From the NCBI RefSeq assembly GCF_005930355.1, contig NZ_VDBO01000007.1, positions 124,001-188,000 of the forward strand: a stretch of 64,000 nucleotides of DNA, in the 5' to 3' direction. Both the position numbers and the translations under genes were made by a program. Source of the DNA: Paenibacillus sinopodophylli (GTDB taxonomy: Bacteria > Bacillota > Bacilli > Paenibacillales > Paenibacillaceae). Shown here one piece after another: positions 14,626 through 22,739 of this stretch (positions within the stretch are counted from its first letter, which is position 1; every line of letters begins with the position of its first letter). The notes beneath the pieces are model-generated. The model was given only the letters and a program-made list of their open reading frames with translations. It searched no databases and was not told the origin of the DNA.

Positions 14626-14659
14626 GAGGAGGGCTGATCTGAGCCCCTCCTCTTTTTTT
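14626..14659 (+). terminator. Rho-independent terminator
   Basis: GAGGAGGGCT pairs with AGCCCCTCCTC across a 6-base loop, followed by seven Ts. It ends the cyclophilin transcript. Confidence 0.88.
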
Positions 14660-14761
14660 ACACCTTAAAACAGCTGCTTCTCGTCACATACTGGATAAAC
14701 ATGCTTAGCAGCACTCCGAAAGGAGGCATGATATTAGGTTCCTGTCATATGGTGGAGGTAT

Positions 14762-15343
14762 ATGCCTGCTGCAAAGGGTGGTGAAGCTATGTACGGTTAT
14801 GGGCCTGTCAACGCGATTCATATAGCGAATTCGCTATATCACTCGCTGCAAGGGAAATACTTCGTAGGCGAGACCGATCAATTAAACCCCACCGACGCTA
14901 GCCGAACTTGGGGCGCGTTAGTTAACCCGCCACATTCCGGCGTTAATCTTCATCTAGACATGTTCGTGCTCAGCAATCTGTCGGACGATAAGCTGGTATC
15001 ACAAATTTGCTTCTGCGCAAGCTTGCCTGCTCACGGGATGCAGTCTCATGAGGTTGCATCAGCGAACCTTGCCCTGCAGCCTGCTCCGCTTCCGCGTGGA
15101 CAAATCCAATTCGGCAACCGACTGGATACGACTACTCTTACCGCCACCCCTGTTTCTACTCGCGTTATCCCTTCCTATTCGAGCGTCACCAGCGAGAAAG
15201 CAGGACACTGGATTATTGGCCCGGGCAAAGCTATTCTGTTCACTTTAACGAGCGCCATTAGCCGTCCAGCTCCCGCAGTTATATCCATTGGCTGGTGGGA
15301 AGAGCGTCACTTGGTTGACAACGCTCATATTAGTACTTTATAG
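14762..15343 (+). CDS. DUF6143-like protein of unknown function
   Basis: A 193-residue protein with no signal peptide or clear membrane segment, beginning MPAAKGGEAMYGYGPVNA. Two starts are possible: ATG 14762 after GTGGAGG, or ATG 14789 after GGTGGTGA. The GKYFVGETDQLNP and WGALVNPPHSGVNLHLDMF segments are the parts that recall the DUF6143 family of Bacillales, a beta-rich family without known function. This identification is from memory. The 3' end of the gene contains the -35 region and part of the operator of the following TetR gene, so the two are closely linked. It is not obviously co-regulated with it. Confidence 0.6.
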   Translation: MPAAKGGEAMYGYGPVNAIHIANSLYHSLQGKYFVGETDQLNPTDASRTWGALVNPPHSGVNLHLDMFVLSNLSDDKLVSQICFCASLPAHGMQSHEVASANLALQPAPLPRGQIQFGNRLDTTTLTATPVSTRVIPSYSSVTSEKAGHWIIGPGKAILFTLTSAISRPAPAVISIGWWEERHLVDNAHISTL

Positions 15344-15352
15344 TACTAATAT
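15315..15352 (+). promoter_or_regulatory. tetR promoter with overlapping palindromic operator
   Basis: TTGACA (15315-15320) and TATAGT (15339-15344, 18-bp spacing) flank and overlap a perfect palindrome, TATTAGTAC-N6-GTACTAATA (15328-15351). The predicted start site coincides with the regulator's ATG at 15351, implying a leaderless message. The same half-sites with the same spacing recur at 15945. Confidence 0.75.
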
Positions 15353-15932
15353 GAGCCCAGAAGCCAAAACATCTAATCGTGAAATTGCCCTGCAAACCGC
15401 CACTGCCCTGTTCCTTAGCAAGGGCTATCTAGTCACCAGCATGGACGACATTGTAACGGAGAGCAAAGTTTCCAAAACTAATATTTATTATTATTTTAAA
15501 AGCAAAGAAGAACTGCTATCCGCGATTATCGGCCGGCTGACGGAGCGATACGAATCGCTTATCGTCCATATCGTGAATCAGAAGGAACTGCCTGTCATGG
15601 ACCGTCTGCTACAAATGATGCAAGTACTCATCGAACAAGATGCGGACTGTCTCGGCGGCTGCCCATTTCTGACACTATATACACAAACACCGCCCGATTC
15701 TCAAGCCATCCGCGAACAGATCAGCCTATTTTTCACAAATCAGCTGACGGTGCTGGAGCAGTTGATTGCAGAAGGCATTGCGACTCAAGAATTCAGCGGA
15801 AAGCTGCCGCCGCAACAGACCGCTGCTCTCATTCTAGCCACGGTCGAAGGCGGACTATTCCTACAGCATGCACAGCCAGATTCCATGGTCATGCAGCAAT
15901 CGCTCCATGCTTTAGCTTCCATGCTAAAGTAA
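15351..15932 (+). CDS. TetR-family transcriptional repressor
   Basis: A 193-residue dimeric repressor. The N-terminal HTH spans about residues 10-55 (TALFLSKGYLVTSMDDIVTESKVSKTNIYYYFKSKEELL, quoted in parts: SMDDIVTESKVSKTN and IYYYFKSKEELL). The all-alpha ligand domain follows and contains DADCLGGCPF with two cysteines. The start is ATG 15351 (MSPEAKTSNRE): an upstream extension exists but runs through the promoter. There is no Shine-Dalgarno before this ATG, which fits a leaderless transcript. Identical operators sit on its own promoter and immediately before the downstream SDR-hydrolase gene, 58 bases away. It is therefore probably autoregulatory and represses that gene. The inducing ligand is unknown. 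Confidence 0.85.
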   Translation: MSPEAKTSNREIALQTATALFLSKGYLVTSMDDIVTESKVSKTNIYYYFKSKEELLSAIIGRLTERYESLIVHIVNQKELPVMDRLLQMMQVLIEQDADCLGGCPFLTLYTQTPPDSQAIREQISLFFTNQLTVLEQLIAEGIATQEFSGKLPPQQTAALILATVEGGLFLQHAQPDSMVMQQSLHALASMLK

Positions 15933-15937
15933 TTTTT

Positions 15938-15968
15938 TTGACCATATTAGTACCGAATAGTACTAATA
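15938..15968 (+). promoter_or_regulatory. Second TetR operator, promoter of the SDR-hydrolase gene
   Basis: TATTAGTAC-N6-GTACTAATA at 15945-15968 repeats the operator at 15328 with the same 6-bp spacer. TTGACC at 15938-15943 gives a -35, with a weak -10 inside the right half-site. Confidence 0.72.
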
Positions 15969-15990
15969 AATATAAAGGAGTGGAAGCAAT

Positions 15991-17817
15991 ATGGCTCACG
16001 TATTCATAACTGGAGGAACTGGCTTTCTCGGTACTCAAATCATTATGCAGCTTACTCAGCAAGGCCATCAGGTTACAGCCTTGGTGCGTTCCCCCCATCG
16101 TCTAGCCGTTCTTCATGAACAACTAGAGAGAGAACACGCTCTTTCAGTATCCGCTGTTATCGGAGATCTTACATTACCGGGACTCGGACTTTCAGCGGAA
16201 GGCCTTCTTTCTCTTCATCAAGCCGATATCATGATTCATGCAGGCGGGCCCATGGATATCATGCTGAGCGAACAGCAAGCCAAATCAGCCTTTCTGGATG
16301 CTGCGGGATATATAAGCGAGCTCGCAGCAGCTTTGTACAAGAACGGAAAACTGAAGCACTTTATTCATGTCGTTGGTTTCAAAAGCCCTGTAACCAATGA
16401 GAATATAGACCAACCTGATGCCATCATGAAGCTGCTTGAGCACGAATCACCTTATGAGCGAATGAAAATAATGGCCGATGTTCATATTCGCCAACAAGCC
16501 AAGGCGAGCGGTTATCCACTCTCCATCGTCAATCCCAGCGTCGTCATCGGCGACTCTATTACTGGAAGCACCGAGCAAACAGGCGGTCTCGGTATCCTTG
16601 TCAGTAGTTCTAGGCGGAAGCTGATGGGAACCGTTCCTGGCGGCGGCAAGTTCTGGATCCCGCTCGTCCACATTGACCATACTGCCAAATTCATCGCAGC
16701 ATTGGTACGAGAACACCAGCCAGAGAATGAAACCTACTATCTGCTTGATGAGCAAATGAAAAGTCCAAGCATGACGGAACTCATCCGTATCATCAATAAG
16801 GAGCTTCGCGTACCAGCTCCTATTGGATTTATCCCCTTATCTATTCTAAAGAAGCTGCTGAATACGCCTTTGGGCCGCAAGCTCGGCATTCCGCAGCAAT
16901 CACTTAGCTTCATCGTTGATTCAGCCTTCCCAATTGAATCAACGAAGACGATTCAGCGCAAATATGAGCTTCCTGCTTCCATAGAAGCTTCTGTACTCCC
17001 CCATGTCATCGCTGACCTCGATTACCGACTGTCTCATCGAAATACGGATCTTTCGGGCTTTATACGCGGAAGGCGCGGACCGCTGGCCACACTCGAGAAA
17101 AAAGGCAGCGGGAACCCGATACTTATACTGCCAGGTACCTTCAGCGGCGCGGACTGCCTGCTGCCGCTCGCCTCTGAGCTTCATGGCCGCCAGGTTTGGA
17201 TTGCCGATTTACCTGGTCTAGGGCGTACGCCCTATCATCATTCTAAAGACGTCGTGGAAGGTCACGTCCACTCGATCATAACCGCAATTGCCGAGCAGGA
17301 GACATCCGTTACGTTAATTGGACATTCTTATGGCGGCTTACTCGCCGCCAAGGTCATGGAGCGAATACCCAAGCATATTCAGTCCGTATACTTACTGCAG
17401 CCCGCGCTTCATAAAGCCAACGTTCACCACCGCCTGCCCAGTCTAAACCGACTAATACTTTCGAAGCTGTCCCCCAGCGTATTGCGCAATACACTCATAA
17501 GGCAGGGCTGCTTTGATAACGATGAACAGATCCCTGCTTCCTATATGGAATATGTACTCGCTGAGCTTAGCTCCCCTAGAATCCGAGCTACGCTAGCTGA
17601 TACGATGGCAGCTTTAACTAAAGCGCGCACCTTTCAGCTTCAACCGAGCAGTTGGAGCGCCGTCCCAACCACCATTCTTTGGGGCGAACTAGACCGCAAT
17701 TTTTCTCTACCTCAAGCGTACAACAAGCTACCCCTAGAGCGAGTCGCGCGTGGCCATCATTTCCCGATTTCCCATCCCGCCCAGACCGCGCAATTATTGC
17801 TCCAAGCCGGACTCTAA
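15991..17817 (+). CDS. Two-domain fusion: NAD(P)-binding SDR/epimerase and alpha/beta hydrolase
   Basis: A 608-residue cytosolic fusion. Residues 1-340 are an extended SDR domain with the dinucleotide motif TGGTGFLG, GDLTLPGLG, and SPYERMK carrying the Tyr-x-x-x-Lys pair; the closest recalled types are thioester-reductase or epimerase-like proteins. Residues 355-608 form an alpha/beta hydrolase with nucleophile elbow GHSYGG, an acid in WGELDRNF and a histidine in RGHHFPISHP, so a full triad is present. No acyl-carrier or adenylation domain occurs. The ATG follows AAAGGAG. The TetR operator directly upstream suggests induction by a small, perhaps hydrophobic, ligand. A combined reduction and ester hydrolysis of one substrate is plausible, but the substrate cannot be read from sequence. 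Confidence 0.78.
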   Translation: MAHVFITGGTGFLGTQIIMQLTQQGHQVTALVRSPHRLAVLHEQLEREHALSVSAVIGDLTLPGLGLSAEGLLSLHQADIMIHAGGPMDIMLSEQQAKSAFLDAAGYISELAAALYKNGKLKHFIHVVGFKSPVTNENIDQPDAIMKLLEHESPYERMKIMADVHIRQQAKASGYPLSIVNPSVVIGDSITGSTEQTGGLGILVSSSRRKLMGTVPGGGKFWIPLVHIDHTAKFIAALVREHQPENETYYLLDEQMKSPSMTELIRIINKELRVPAPIGFIPLSILKKLLNTPLGRKLGIPQQSLSFIVDSAFPIESTKTIQRKYELPASIEASVLPHVIADLDYRLSHRNTDLSGFIRGRRGPLATLEKKGSGNPILILPGTFSGADCLLPLASELHGRQVWIADLPGLGRTPYHHSKDVVEGHVHSIITAIAEQETSVTLIGHSYGGLLAAKVMERIPKHIQSVYLLQPALHKANVHHRLPSLNRLILSKLSPSVLRNTLIRQGCFDNDEQIPASYMEYVLAELSSPRIRATLADTMAALTKARTFQLQPSSWSAVPTTILWGELDRNFSLPQAYNKLPLERVARGHHFPISHPAQTAQLLLQAGL

Positions 17818-17839
17818 GCTCAAGAATTCATCGCACACC

Positions 17840-17889
17840 AAAAGGCGGTTTCCATTAGGTCTGATCAGACCTCAGGAACCGCCTTTTTT
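17840..17889. terminator. Bidirectional terminator
   Basis: AAAAGGCGGTTTCC pairs with GGAACCGCCTTTT. An inner GGTCTGATCAGACC dyad extends the structure, and A- and T-runs occur on either side. It separates the SDR-hydrolase gene from the convergent asparaginase gene. Confidence 0.85.
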
Positions 17890-17912
17890 GGAGGTCAGCT
17901 AAAAGCTGCCTT

Positions 17913-20120
17913 CTATTTGTTTTTGAGCATGTTCATAATAATGGTAATGGCATCCGCTCTCGATGCTGTTGCCTTAGGAGCGAATACATTGCCCGTACGT
18001 CCTTGAATAATTCCTTTGTCACTTACAGCTTTCACAGCGCCCAGTGCCCATGTCGGAATATCCTTGTTGTCGGTGAAGCTTGTTGTTGCATTGGGATCCA
18101 AGGTTAGACCCGAACCTTTTGCAATCATCGACACCATTTCCATCCGTAGAATATTCGCACTTGGACGGAAGGTTCCGTCTGGGTAGCCGCTAATCACACC
18201 TGCTTTGACAGCCTGTGCAACCGCATCTTTGGCCCAAGCTGCAATACTTGCTTGATCGGCAAAGGCAAGCGCCTCGCTCTCACCCTCTGCTTTCAGCGCA
18301 CCCATCAGCATGACAGAAAATTCAGCACGCGTAACCGTGTTGTTCGGCTTGAAGGTACCATCTACATAACCCTTCACGATACCTGCAGCCACAGCCTCTT
18401 TAATAGCAGCCTCTGCCCAGTGTCCGGTAATATCCGTAAAGGACGCTCCCTCTTCATCTACCGCAAATACGGCAAATTTCGTGAAATGATCCGTTTTTAC
18501 GGTAATCGTATTGCCGCTAACTGTTCCACCCATCTCAATCCATTGTTTCTTTGTCTCATCGTAATAGAACACAGAAGCTTTCTTACCCTCTTTAATGAGC
18601 GACTGATCGATTTTAAAGGTCAATGTAACCGGAATGGTGAAATTGTCCGGAATCGATTTGAGTATTTCGAATACAGGCGATAACAATTGGCTCGATGCAT
18701 CCACAATTCCGCCTGTGCTTGCCAGCTTCGTAATCGACAATCTCATTTGTTCCTTCGTCGCTCCAGCCGGGATCGATACCGTCACGCTGTCATCAAGACC
18801 TAACGTGCCCGAGCTGCCAGCACCAATAGTAACCTCACCCGTATTTGGAGAAACCGTGCCGCCAGAACCCGACCCATTGTTCCCACCAGGAGGAGTTGTA
18901 GGAGTTGGCGTAGGCGTTTCAGCTACATCCAGCGTAATATCCTGCGTACCTACTGTCTCGAACCAGCCTTTAATCGTACTAAATTCATTCGAGAATGCCA
19001 GCGATAGCATCAGCATAATTCGTGCATGCTGCGGGTTCAGGTTGTCACCAGCAATAATGCCGGTCCCGCCTCCTGTAATCGTACCAGAGCCCGTTCTTGT
19101 TGTCGAAACGAACGTAACACCATTGTCCCTAATAGCTGCAGTACGCGCTGTGCCCATTTTCGAGGAAATGCCCGCCGCTCCTGTACCTGCTGTTACAATG
19201 CCTTTCGCACCATCTTCAACCAACGCACGGATTGCACCGCCGCCAGCTTCTTGATAGCTATACACAATTTCTACTTTAGGCAAGCTATCCTTCGAGATGG
19301 TCTTTAAGTTAAACGGTGTTTTCCAATCCGCTTGACCAGCCTTCAGTGCACGAGCATTCATACGGTAAATCCGAACTGCCGGATCATCCACATAACCAAG
19401 TGCTCCGAACATCGGTGTTTCAAACGTATCCATACGGTGTGCATTACTTTTGGTTACCTCACGAGCCGCATGAATCACGTCATTAAGCATCACTACTGTA
19501 CCATACCATTTGGTTTTGTTACTTCCCGCAACCTTGATTGCTTGATAAAGGTTGGCAGGCCCATCCGTTCCAATCGCATCCCAAGGTCGCATTGCACCCG
19601 TCACAACGACAGGCTTCTCGCTTTGTACCGTTAGGTCAAGGAAATAAGCAATTTCCTCCATCGTATCTGTACCCGTTGTAACAACCGCGCTGTCATAAAT
19701 TTCAAGAGCAGCATCTACTGCAAGCGATAGATCATAAAGCTCTTTCATTGTGTATCCGCCAGACCCTTTGTTGCCAAATTGGAAGGTAGATACATCAGCG
19801 ATTTTATCTTTTCTCGGTAGCTGAGCTACCATATCTGCGATCTTATAAGTACCCGCTGAGTAGCTTTGGAAATTCGTCGGGTCGTTCGATCTCACTTGGC
19901 CGGCAAGCGTCCCACCTGTCGCAATAACGATCACATTAGGCAGTGGAGAAGCCTCGTACACCGCGCTCAGCACCGGAATGTCGAAGGTCGGCAGTACTAC
20001 AGGCGCTGGCTCCGCACGAACTGAGCTTGTATAGCCGATCAGTAGCGTGCTGAGGAGTGCTGTAATAAGGAGAGGAACGAAAATTTTCTTCGTTGTTTTT
20101 AACTGGCTTATTATGTTCAT
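17913..20120 (-). CDS. SLH-anchored secreted L-asparaginase
   Basis: A 735-residue surface enzyme that hydrolyses asparagine to aspartate and ammonia. Residues 1-36 are a signal peptide. The asparaginase domain spans about 58-395: ATGGTLAG carries the nucleophilic Thr, TTGTDTMEEIAYFL the second Thr-Asp pair, and VVTGAMRP is conserved. A PTPTPTTPPGG linker leads to a beta-sandwich-like region (about 430-550). Three SLH repeats follow (about 560-735; FTDITGHWAEAAI, FADQASIAAWAKDAV, FTDNKDIPTWALGAV), which should anchor it to cell-wall polymers. GGGGAGGAG precedes the ATG. A close tandem paralogue lies 20 bases upstream and the two are probably co-transcribed. Extracellular asparagine use as a nitrogen source is the likely role. 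Confidence 0.88.
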   Translation of the reverse strand: MNIISQLKTTKKIFVPLLITALLSTLLIGYTSSVRAEPAPVVLPTFDIPVLSAVYEASPLPNVIVIATGGTLAGQVRSNDPTNFQSYSAGTYKIADMVAQLPRKDKIADVSTFQFGNKGSGGYTMKELYDLSLAVDAALEIYDSAVVTTGTDTMEEIAYFLDLTVQSEKPVVVTGAMRPWDAIGTDGPANLYQAIKVAGSNKTKWYGTVVMLNDVIHAAREVTKSNAHRMDTFETPMFGALGYVDDPAVRIYRMNARALKAGQADWKTPFNLKTISKDSLPKVEIVYSYQEAGGGAIRALVEDGAKGIVTAGTGAAGISSKMGTARTAAIRDNGVTFVSTTRTGSGTITGGGTGIIAGDNLNPQHARIMLMLSLAFSNEFSTIKGWFETVGTQDITLDVAETPTPTPTTPPGGNNGSGSGGTVSPNTGEVTIGAGSSGTLGLDDSVTVSIPAGATKEQMRLSITKLASTGGIVDASSQLLSPVFEILKSIPDNFTIPVTLTFKIDQSLIKEGKKASVFYYDETKKQWIEMGGTVSGNTITVKTDHFTKFAVFAVDEEGASFTDITGHWAEAAIKEAVAAGIVKGYVDGTFKPNNTVTRAEFSVMLMGALKAEGESEALAFADQASIAAWAKDAVAQAVKAGVISGYPDGTFRPSANILRMEMVSMIAKGSGLTLDPNATTSFTDNKDIPTWALGAVKAVSDKGIIQGRTGNVFAPKATASRADAITIIMNMLKNK

Positions 20121-20140
20121 AACCGTACTCCTCCCCGAGT

Positions 20141-21529
20141 TTATGGCGTCACCGGTGCTGTTTCAGGCGTTGCTTCTACAGTAGGCTCTGCCGTTGGAGC
20201 ATCGGTAGCTGCAGGTGCTTCTGTAGTCGGAGTTGGTTCAACAACGACTGGCTCCGTCACATCTGGCTCAACGATCGGTTCTTCAATTAGTTCTTCGACC
20301 GTAGTTTTCATTACCGTATTCTCATCAACTGAAATCTCAACATCTTGTGTACCAAATGTCGTAAACCAGCTTCTAATCTTGCTCACATCATTTGTAAATG
20401 CTAGTGAAAGCAAAAGCATCATACGAGCATGAGCAGCATTAAGGTTGTCTCCGCCAATGACGCTGCCGTTGCCGCTGTCATAGATAGAGCCTGAGCCTGT
20501 TCTTGTCGTCGATACGAATACAACACCGTTATCGCGAATTGCTGCTGTACGTGCTGTACCAAGTTGCGAGGAAATACCGCCTGCTCCTGTACCTGCTGTT
20601 ACAATACCTTTCGCTCCGTCCGCTACAAGTCCGCGAATAGCGCCGCCGCCTGCTTCTTGGTAGCTGTAAACAATTTCAACGATAGGAAGACTGTCTTTGG
20701 AAATCGTTTTAAGGTCGAATGGCGAAGCCCATTCCGCTGTACCCGCTTTTGCCGCTCTTGCAGTAGCACGATAGATTCGCACTGCAGGGTCATCTACATA
20801 ACCAAGCGCGCCGAACATCGGAGCGTCGAATGTATCATTGCGGTGAGAGTTCGTTTTCGTAACCTCACGAGCTGCATAAATGACATCATTCAGCATAACA
20901 ACGGTACCAAACCATTTTGTTTTACCGCTGCCTGCTACTTTAATCGCTTGATAAAGGTTGGCAGGACCGTCTGTTCCAATAACATCCCACGGTCTCATTG
21001 CGCCTGTTACAACTACCGGCTTCTCACTGCGTACCGTTAGATCAAGGAAGTAAGCAATCTCTTCCATGGTGTCCGTACCTGTTGTGACAACCGCACTGTC
21101 ATAAATTTCGAGTGCCGCGTCTACAGCCAGCGAAAGATCGTAAAGCTCTTTAATCGTATATCCGCCTGATCCCTTATTTCCGAATTGGAAAGTTGAAACG
21201 TCAGCAATTTTATCTTTTCTAGGAAGCTGTGCTACCAAATCTTCCATTTTGAATGTACCAGCAGCATAGTTTTGGAAATTGGTAGGGTCGTCGTTTCTCG
21301 CTTTACCAGCAAGTGTACCCCCTGTAGCTACTACAATAACATTAGGTAAGCTTGATGCTTGATGCTCAGATGAAAGAGCTGGAATATCAAAGGTAGGCAA
21401 TCCCGGCACTTCCTCAGCGCGGACATAGTTATTTTTCGCCATAACCCCAACCATAGCAGCCAATAATGAAAGCACCAGTAAGGGAACGATCACCTTTTTA
21501 GCTAACTCACTCTTTACAATTTGTGTCAT
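20141..21529 (-). CDS. Secreted L-asparaginase with Pro/Thr/Glu-rich tail
   Basis: A 462-residue paralogue of the SLH asparaginase, highly similar over the whole catalytic domain (about 45-400), with the same ATGGTLAG and TTGTDTMEEIAYFL active-site blocks. It has a signal peptide (1-38). Instead of SLH repeats it ends in a roughly 55-residue low-complexity acidic tail (EPTPTTEAPAATDAP-like) with no anchor, so it may be released or loosely wall-bound. TAGGAGGAGAG precedes the ATG. It is the promoter-proximal gene of the pair, followed after 20 bases by the anchored copy, with no terminator between them. The arrangement indicates tandem duplication followed by divergence of the C-terminus. Confidence 0.87.
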   Translation of the reverse strand: MTQIVKSELAKKVIVPLLVLSLLAAMVGVMAKNNYVRAEEVPGLPTFDIPALSSEHQASSLPNVIVVATGGTLAGKARNDDPTNFQNYAAGTFKMEDLVAQLPRKDKIADVSTFQFGNKGSGGYTIKELYDLSLAVDAALEIYDSAVVTTGTDTMEEIAYFLDLTVRSEKPVVVTGAMRPWDVIGTDGPANLYQAIKVAGSGKTKWFGTVVMLNDVIYAAREVTKTNSHRNDTFDAPMFGALGYVDDPAVRIYRATARAAKAGTAEWASPFDLKTISKDSLPIVEIVYSYQEAGGGAIRGLVADGAKGIVTAGTGAGGISSQLGTARTAAIRDNGVVFVSTTRTGSGSIYDSGNGSVIGGDNLNAAHARMMLLLSLAFTNDVSKIRSWFTTFGTQDVEISVDENTVMKTTVEELIEEPIVEPDVTEPVVVEPTPTTEAPAATDAPTAEPTVEATPETAPVTP

Positions 21530-22034
21530 GTTTCTCTCCTCCTATGTTATATACTTCTCTCTGTCTTATTCAACAGTCTATTTTATGTCACGTTTTCTAA
21601 CAAGCTCATATTTCGTCATAAAAGCGAATACAACCTGCTTTTACTCATCTTTTTCCACTATTTTCACCGTTTATCTCACTAAATCAAAAATACATTTATT
21701 ATATTACTTTTGTTTTTCAAAAATAATTAATTGCTAAACAAGTTTAATCATTGTTAATTCATGAAACCAAATTCATTATATTTATATTTTAAAATAAATC
21801 ATTTATTTACACTATATTTTTATAGCAAAAAACTAATTTTATATTATAACTCTATGCAACTGTAATAATGCTTTTATTCTAGTTAAAATTAAACAATTTT
21901 TATTTCGTAAGGAAATATCTCTTTTAGTCACTCTGTTTAATATATGACATTAACTTAACATAAATTCTTCAGTACTATTTTAAACGCTTGCTCTATTTCA
22001 TTTGTTTGTTCTAATAATGAACATATGGCATCGG
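21530..22034. other. AT-rich intergenic region without a recognised gene
   Basis: About 500 very AT-rich bases separate the divergent asparaginase and cse60 transcripts. No coding frame looks credible. The region presumably holds the asparaginase promoter; the composition gives many -10-like matches, so none is singled out. Confidence 0.6.
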
Positions 22035-22102
22035 TTGACACCCTTAGTTGCCAATGCTATGGTGAACGTGAGCAGGCATTCCGCTTCTAGGGCGGAGTGC
22101 CT
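22035..22102 (+). promoter_or_regulatory. cse60 promoter and leader hairpin
   Basis: TTGACA (22035-22040), 17 bases, then TATGGT (22058-22063) form a SigA-type promoter. Transcription from about 22070 immediately enters a stem AGGCATTCCGC/GCGGAGTGCCT (22074-22102), 38 bases before the cse60 ATG. The sequence after it (ATCTTTCTATTT) is only weakly U-rich, so it may be a 5' stabiliser or attenuator. A SigE-type promoter, expected for cse60, was not recognised. Confidence 0.55.
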
Positions 22103-22140
22103 ATCTTTCTATTTGGAAAAGAAGGAGGGGAGAAGTCAGC

Positions 22141-22335
22141 ATGATTCAAGTTAAAGAATTTCTCGATACAGATACGGTATTTGCAGAGAAGAGAGCCAAC
22201 GAATTTCTAGCCGAGTTAGATGAAGATCAAGTCGTCAATATTTGTTATGGCTCTATGATCAAGACAGGCACATCAGGCAACACCTACCAACGAAGCACAA
22301 TTCTAATCGTATACAAGCAAAAGTCAGAAAAGTAA
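22141..22335 (+). CDS. cse60: Sporulation protein Cse60
   Basis: A 64-residue soluble acidic protein beginning MIQVKEFLDTDTVFAEKRAN. It contains NEFLAELDEDQVVNI and ends with a hydrophobic ILIVYKQ strand. This matches the small Cse60 family of Bacillales; in Bacillus subtilis the gene is transcribed early in sporulation in the mother cell, and the function is unknown. GAAGGAGGGGAG precedes the ATG. A short membrane-protein frame follows after 22 bases and may be translated from the same message. Confidence 0.75.
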   Translation: MIQVKEFLDTDTVFAEKRANEFLAELDEDQVVNICYGSMIKTGTSGNTYQRSTILIVYKQKSEK

Positions 22336-22357
22336 TAAAGAAAGCGGGTGAACCATC

Positions 22358-22537
22358 ATTAAGCCCCGTCTAAATCATTTGGAACCTCAAGCGACGAAGG
22401 GGAACGAGGGACAGGACATTCGAGATACAAAAAAAGATAAGTGGGAGATATTCTTTCTCCTACTATCTAGCACGGCAACAATTGGATTAATTGCAGCAGG
22501 AATCGGATACATCGTCTATCTCATCATCAAGCAATAG
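22358..22537 (+). CDS. Small single-pass membrane protein, probable ATT start
   Basis: The frame encodes 59 residues: a charged N-terminal half (KPRLNHLEPQATKGNEGQ...), then IFFLLLSSTATIGLIAAG and a hydrophobic stretch to YLIIKQ, giving one or two closely spaced membrane segments. There is no ATG or GTG in frame. An ATT at 22358 has a GGTGA site 7 bases upstream; the next alternative is TTG at 22379. ATT starts are rare but known. It lies 22 bases after cse60 on the same strand and probably shares its transcript. The function is unknown. Confidence 0.5.
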   Translation: MKPRLNHLEPQATKGNEGQDIRDTKKDKWEIFFLLLSSTATIGLIAAGIGYIVYLIIKQ

Positions 22538-22674
22538 ACACTGCTGCACGGAAGCCTTTAACACTCACTCAGCTCGGAGGTTAGCTATGAACGTTACTAC
22601 TTGCGATAGACTGTTTATGTTAAAAAGCGGAATATTCACTAAGCCATAGCACCCTCACCTCCTCTCAAAATGGA

Positions 22675-22720
22675 AAAAGCAAGCTGCTTTGCCTCTACGG
22701 CATAAGCAGCTTGCTTTTTC
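22675..22720. terminator. Bidirectional terminator
   Basis: AAAAAGCAAGCTGCTT pairs perfectly with AAGCAGCTTGCTTTTT over 16 bp around a 14-base loop, between the cse60 transcript and the convergent monooxygenase operon. Confidence 0.9.
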
Positions 22721-22739
22721 TTTAGTGTATGTTTAAGCG

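Noticed and set aside
14728..14784. 18-codon frame overlapping the start of the DUF6143-like gene
   Set aside because: AAAGGAGG directly abuts the ATG with no usable spacing, and the peptide is cysteine-rich without similarity; leader-peptide logic is absent.
21528..21737. 69-codon frame in the AT-rich intergenic region
   Set aside because: The composition (Ser, Phe, Tyr, Ile runs) reflects AT-rich DNA; no ribosome-binding site.
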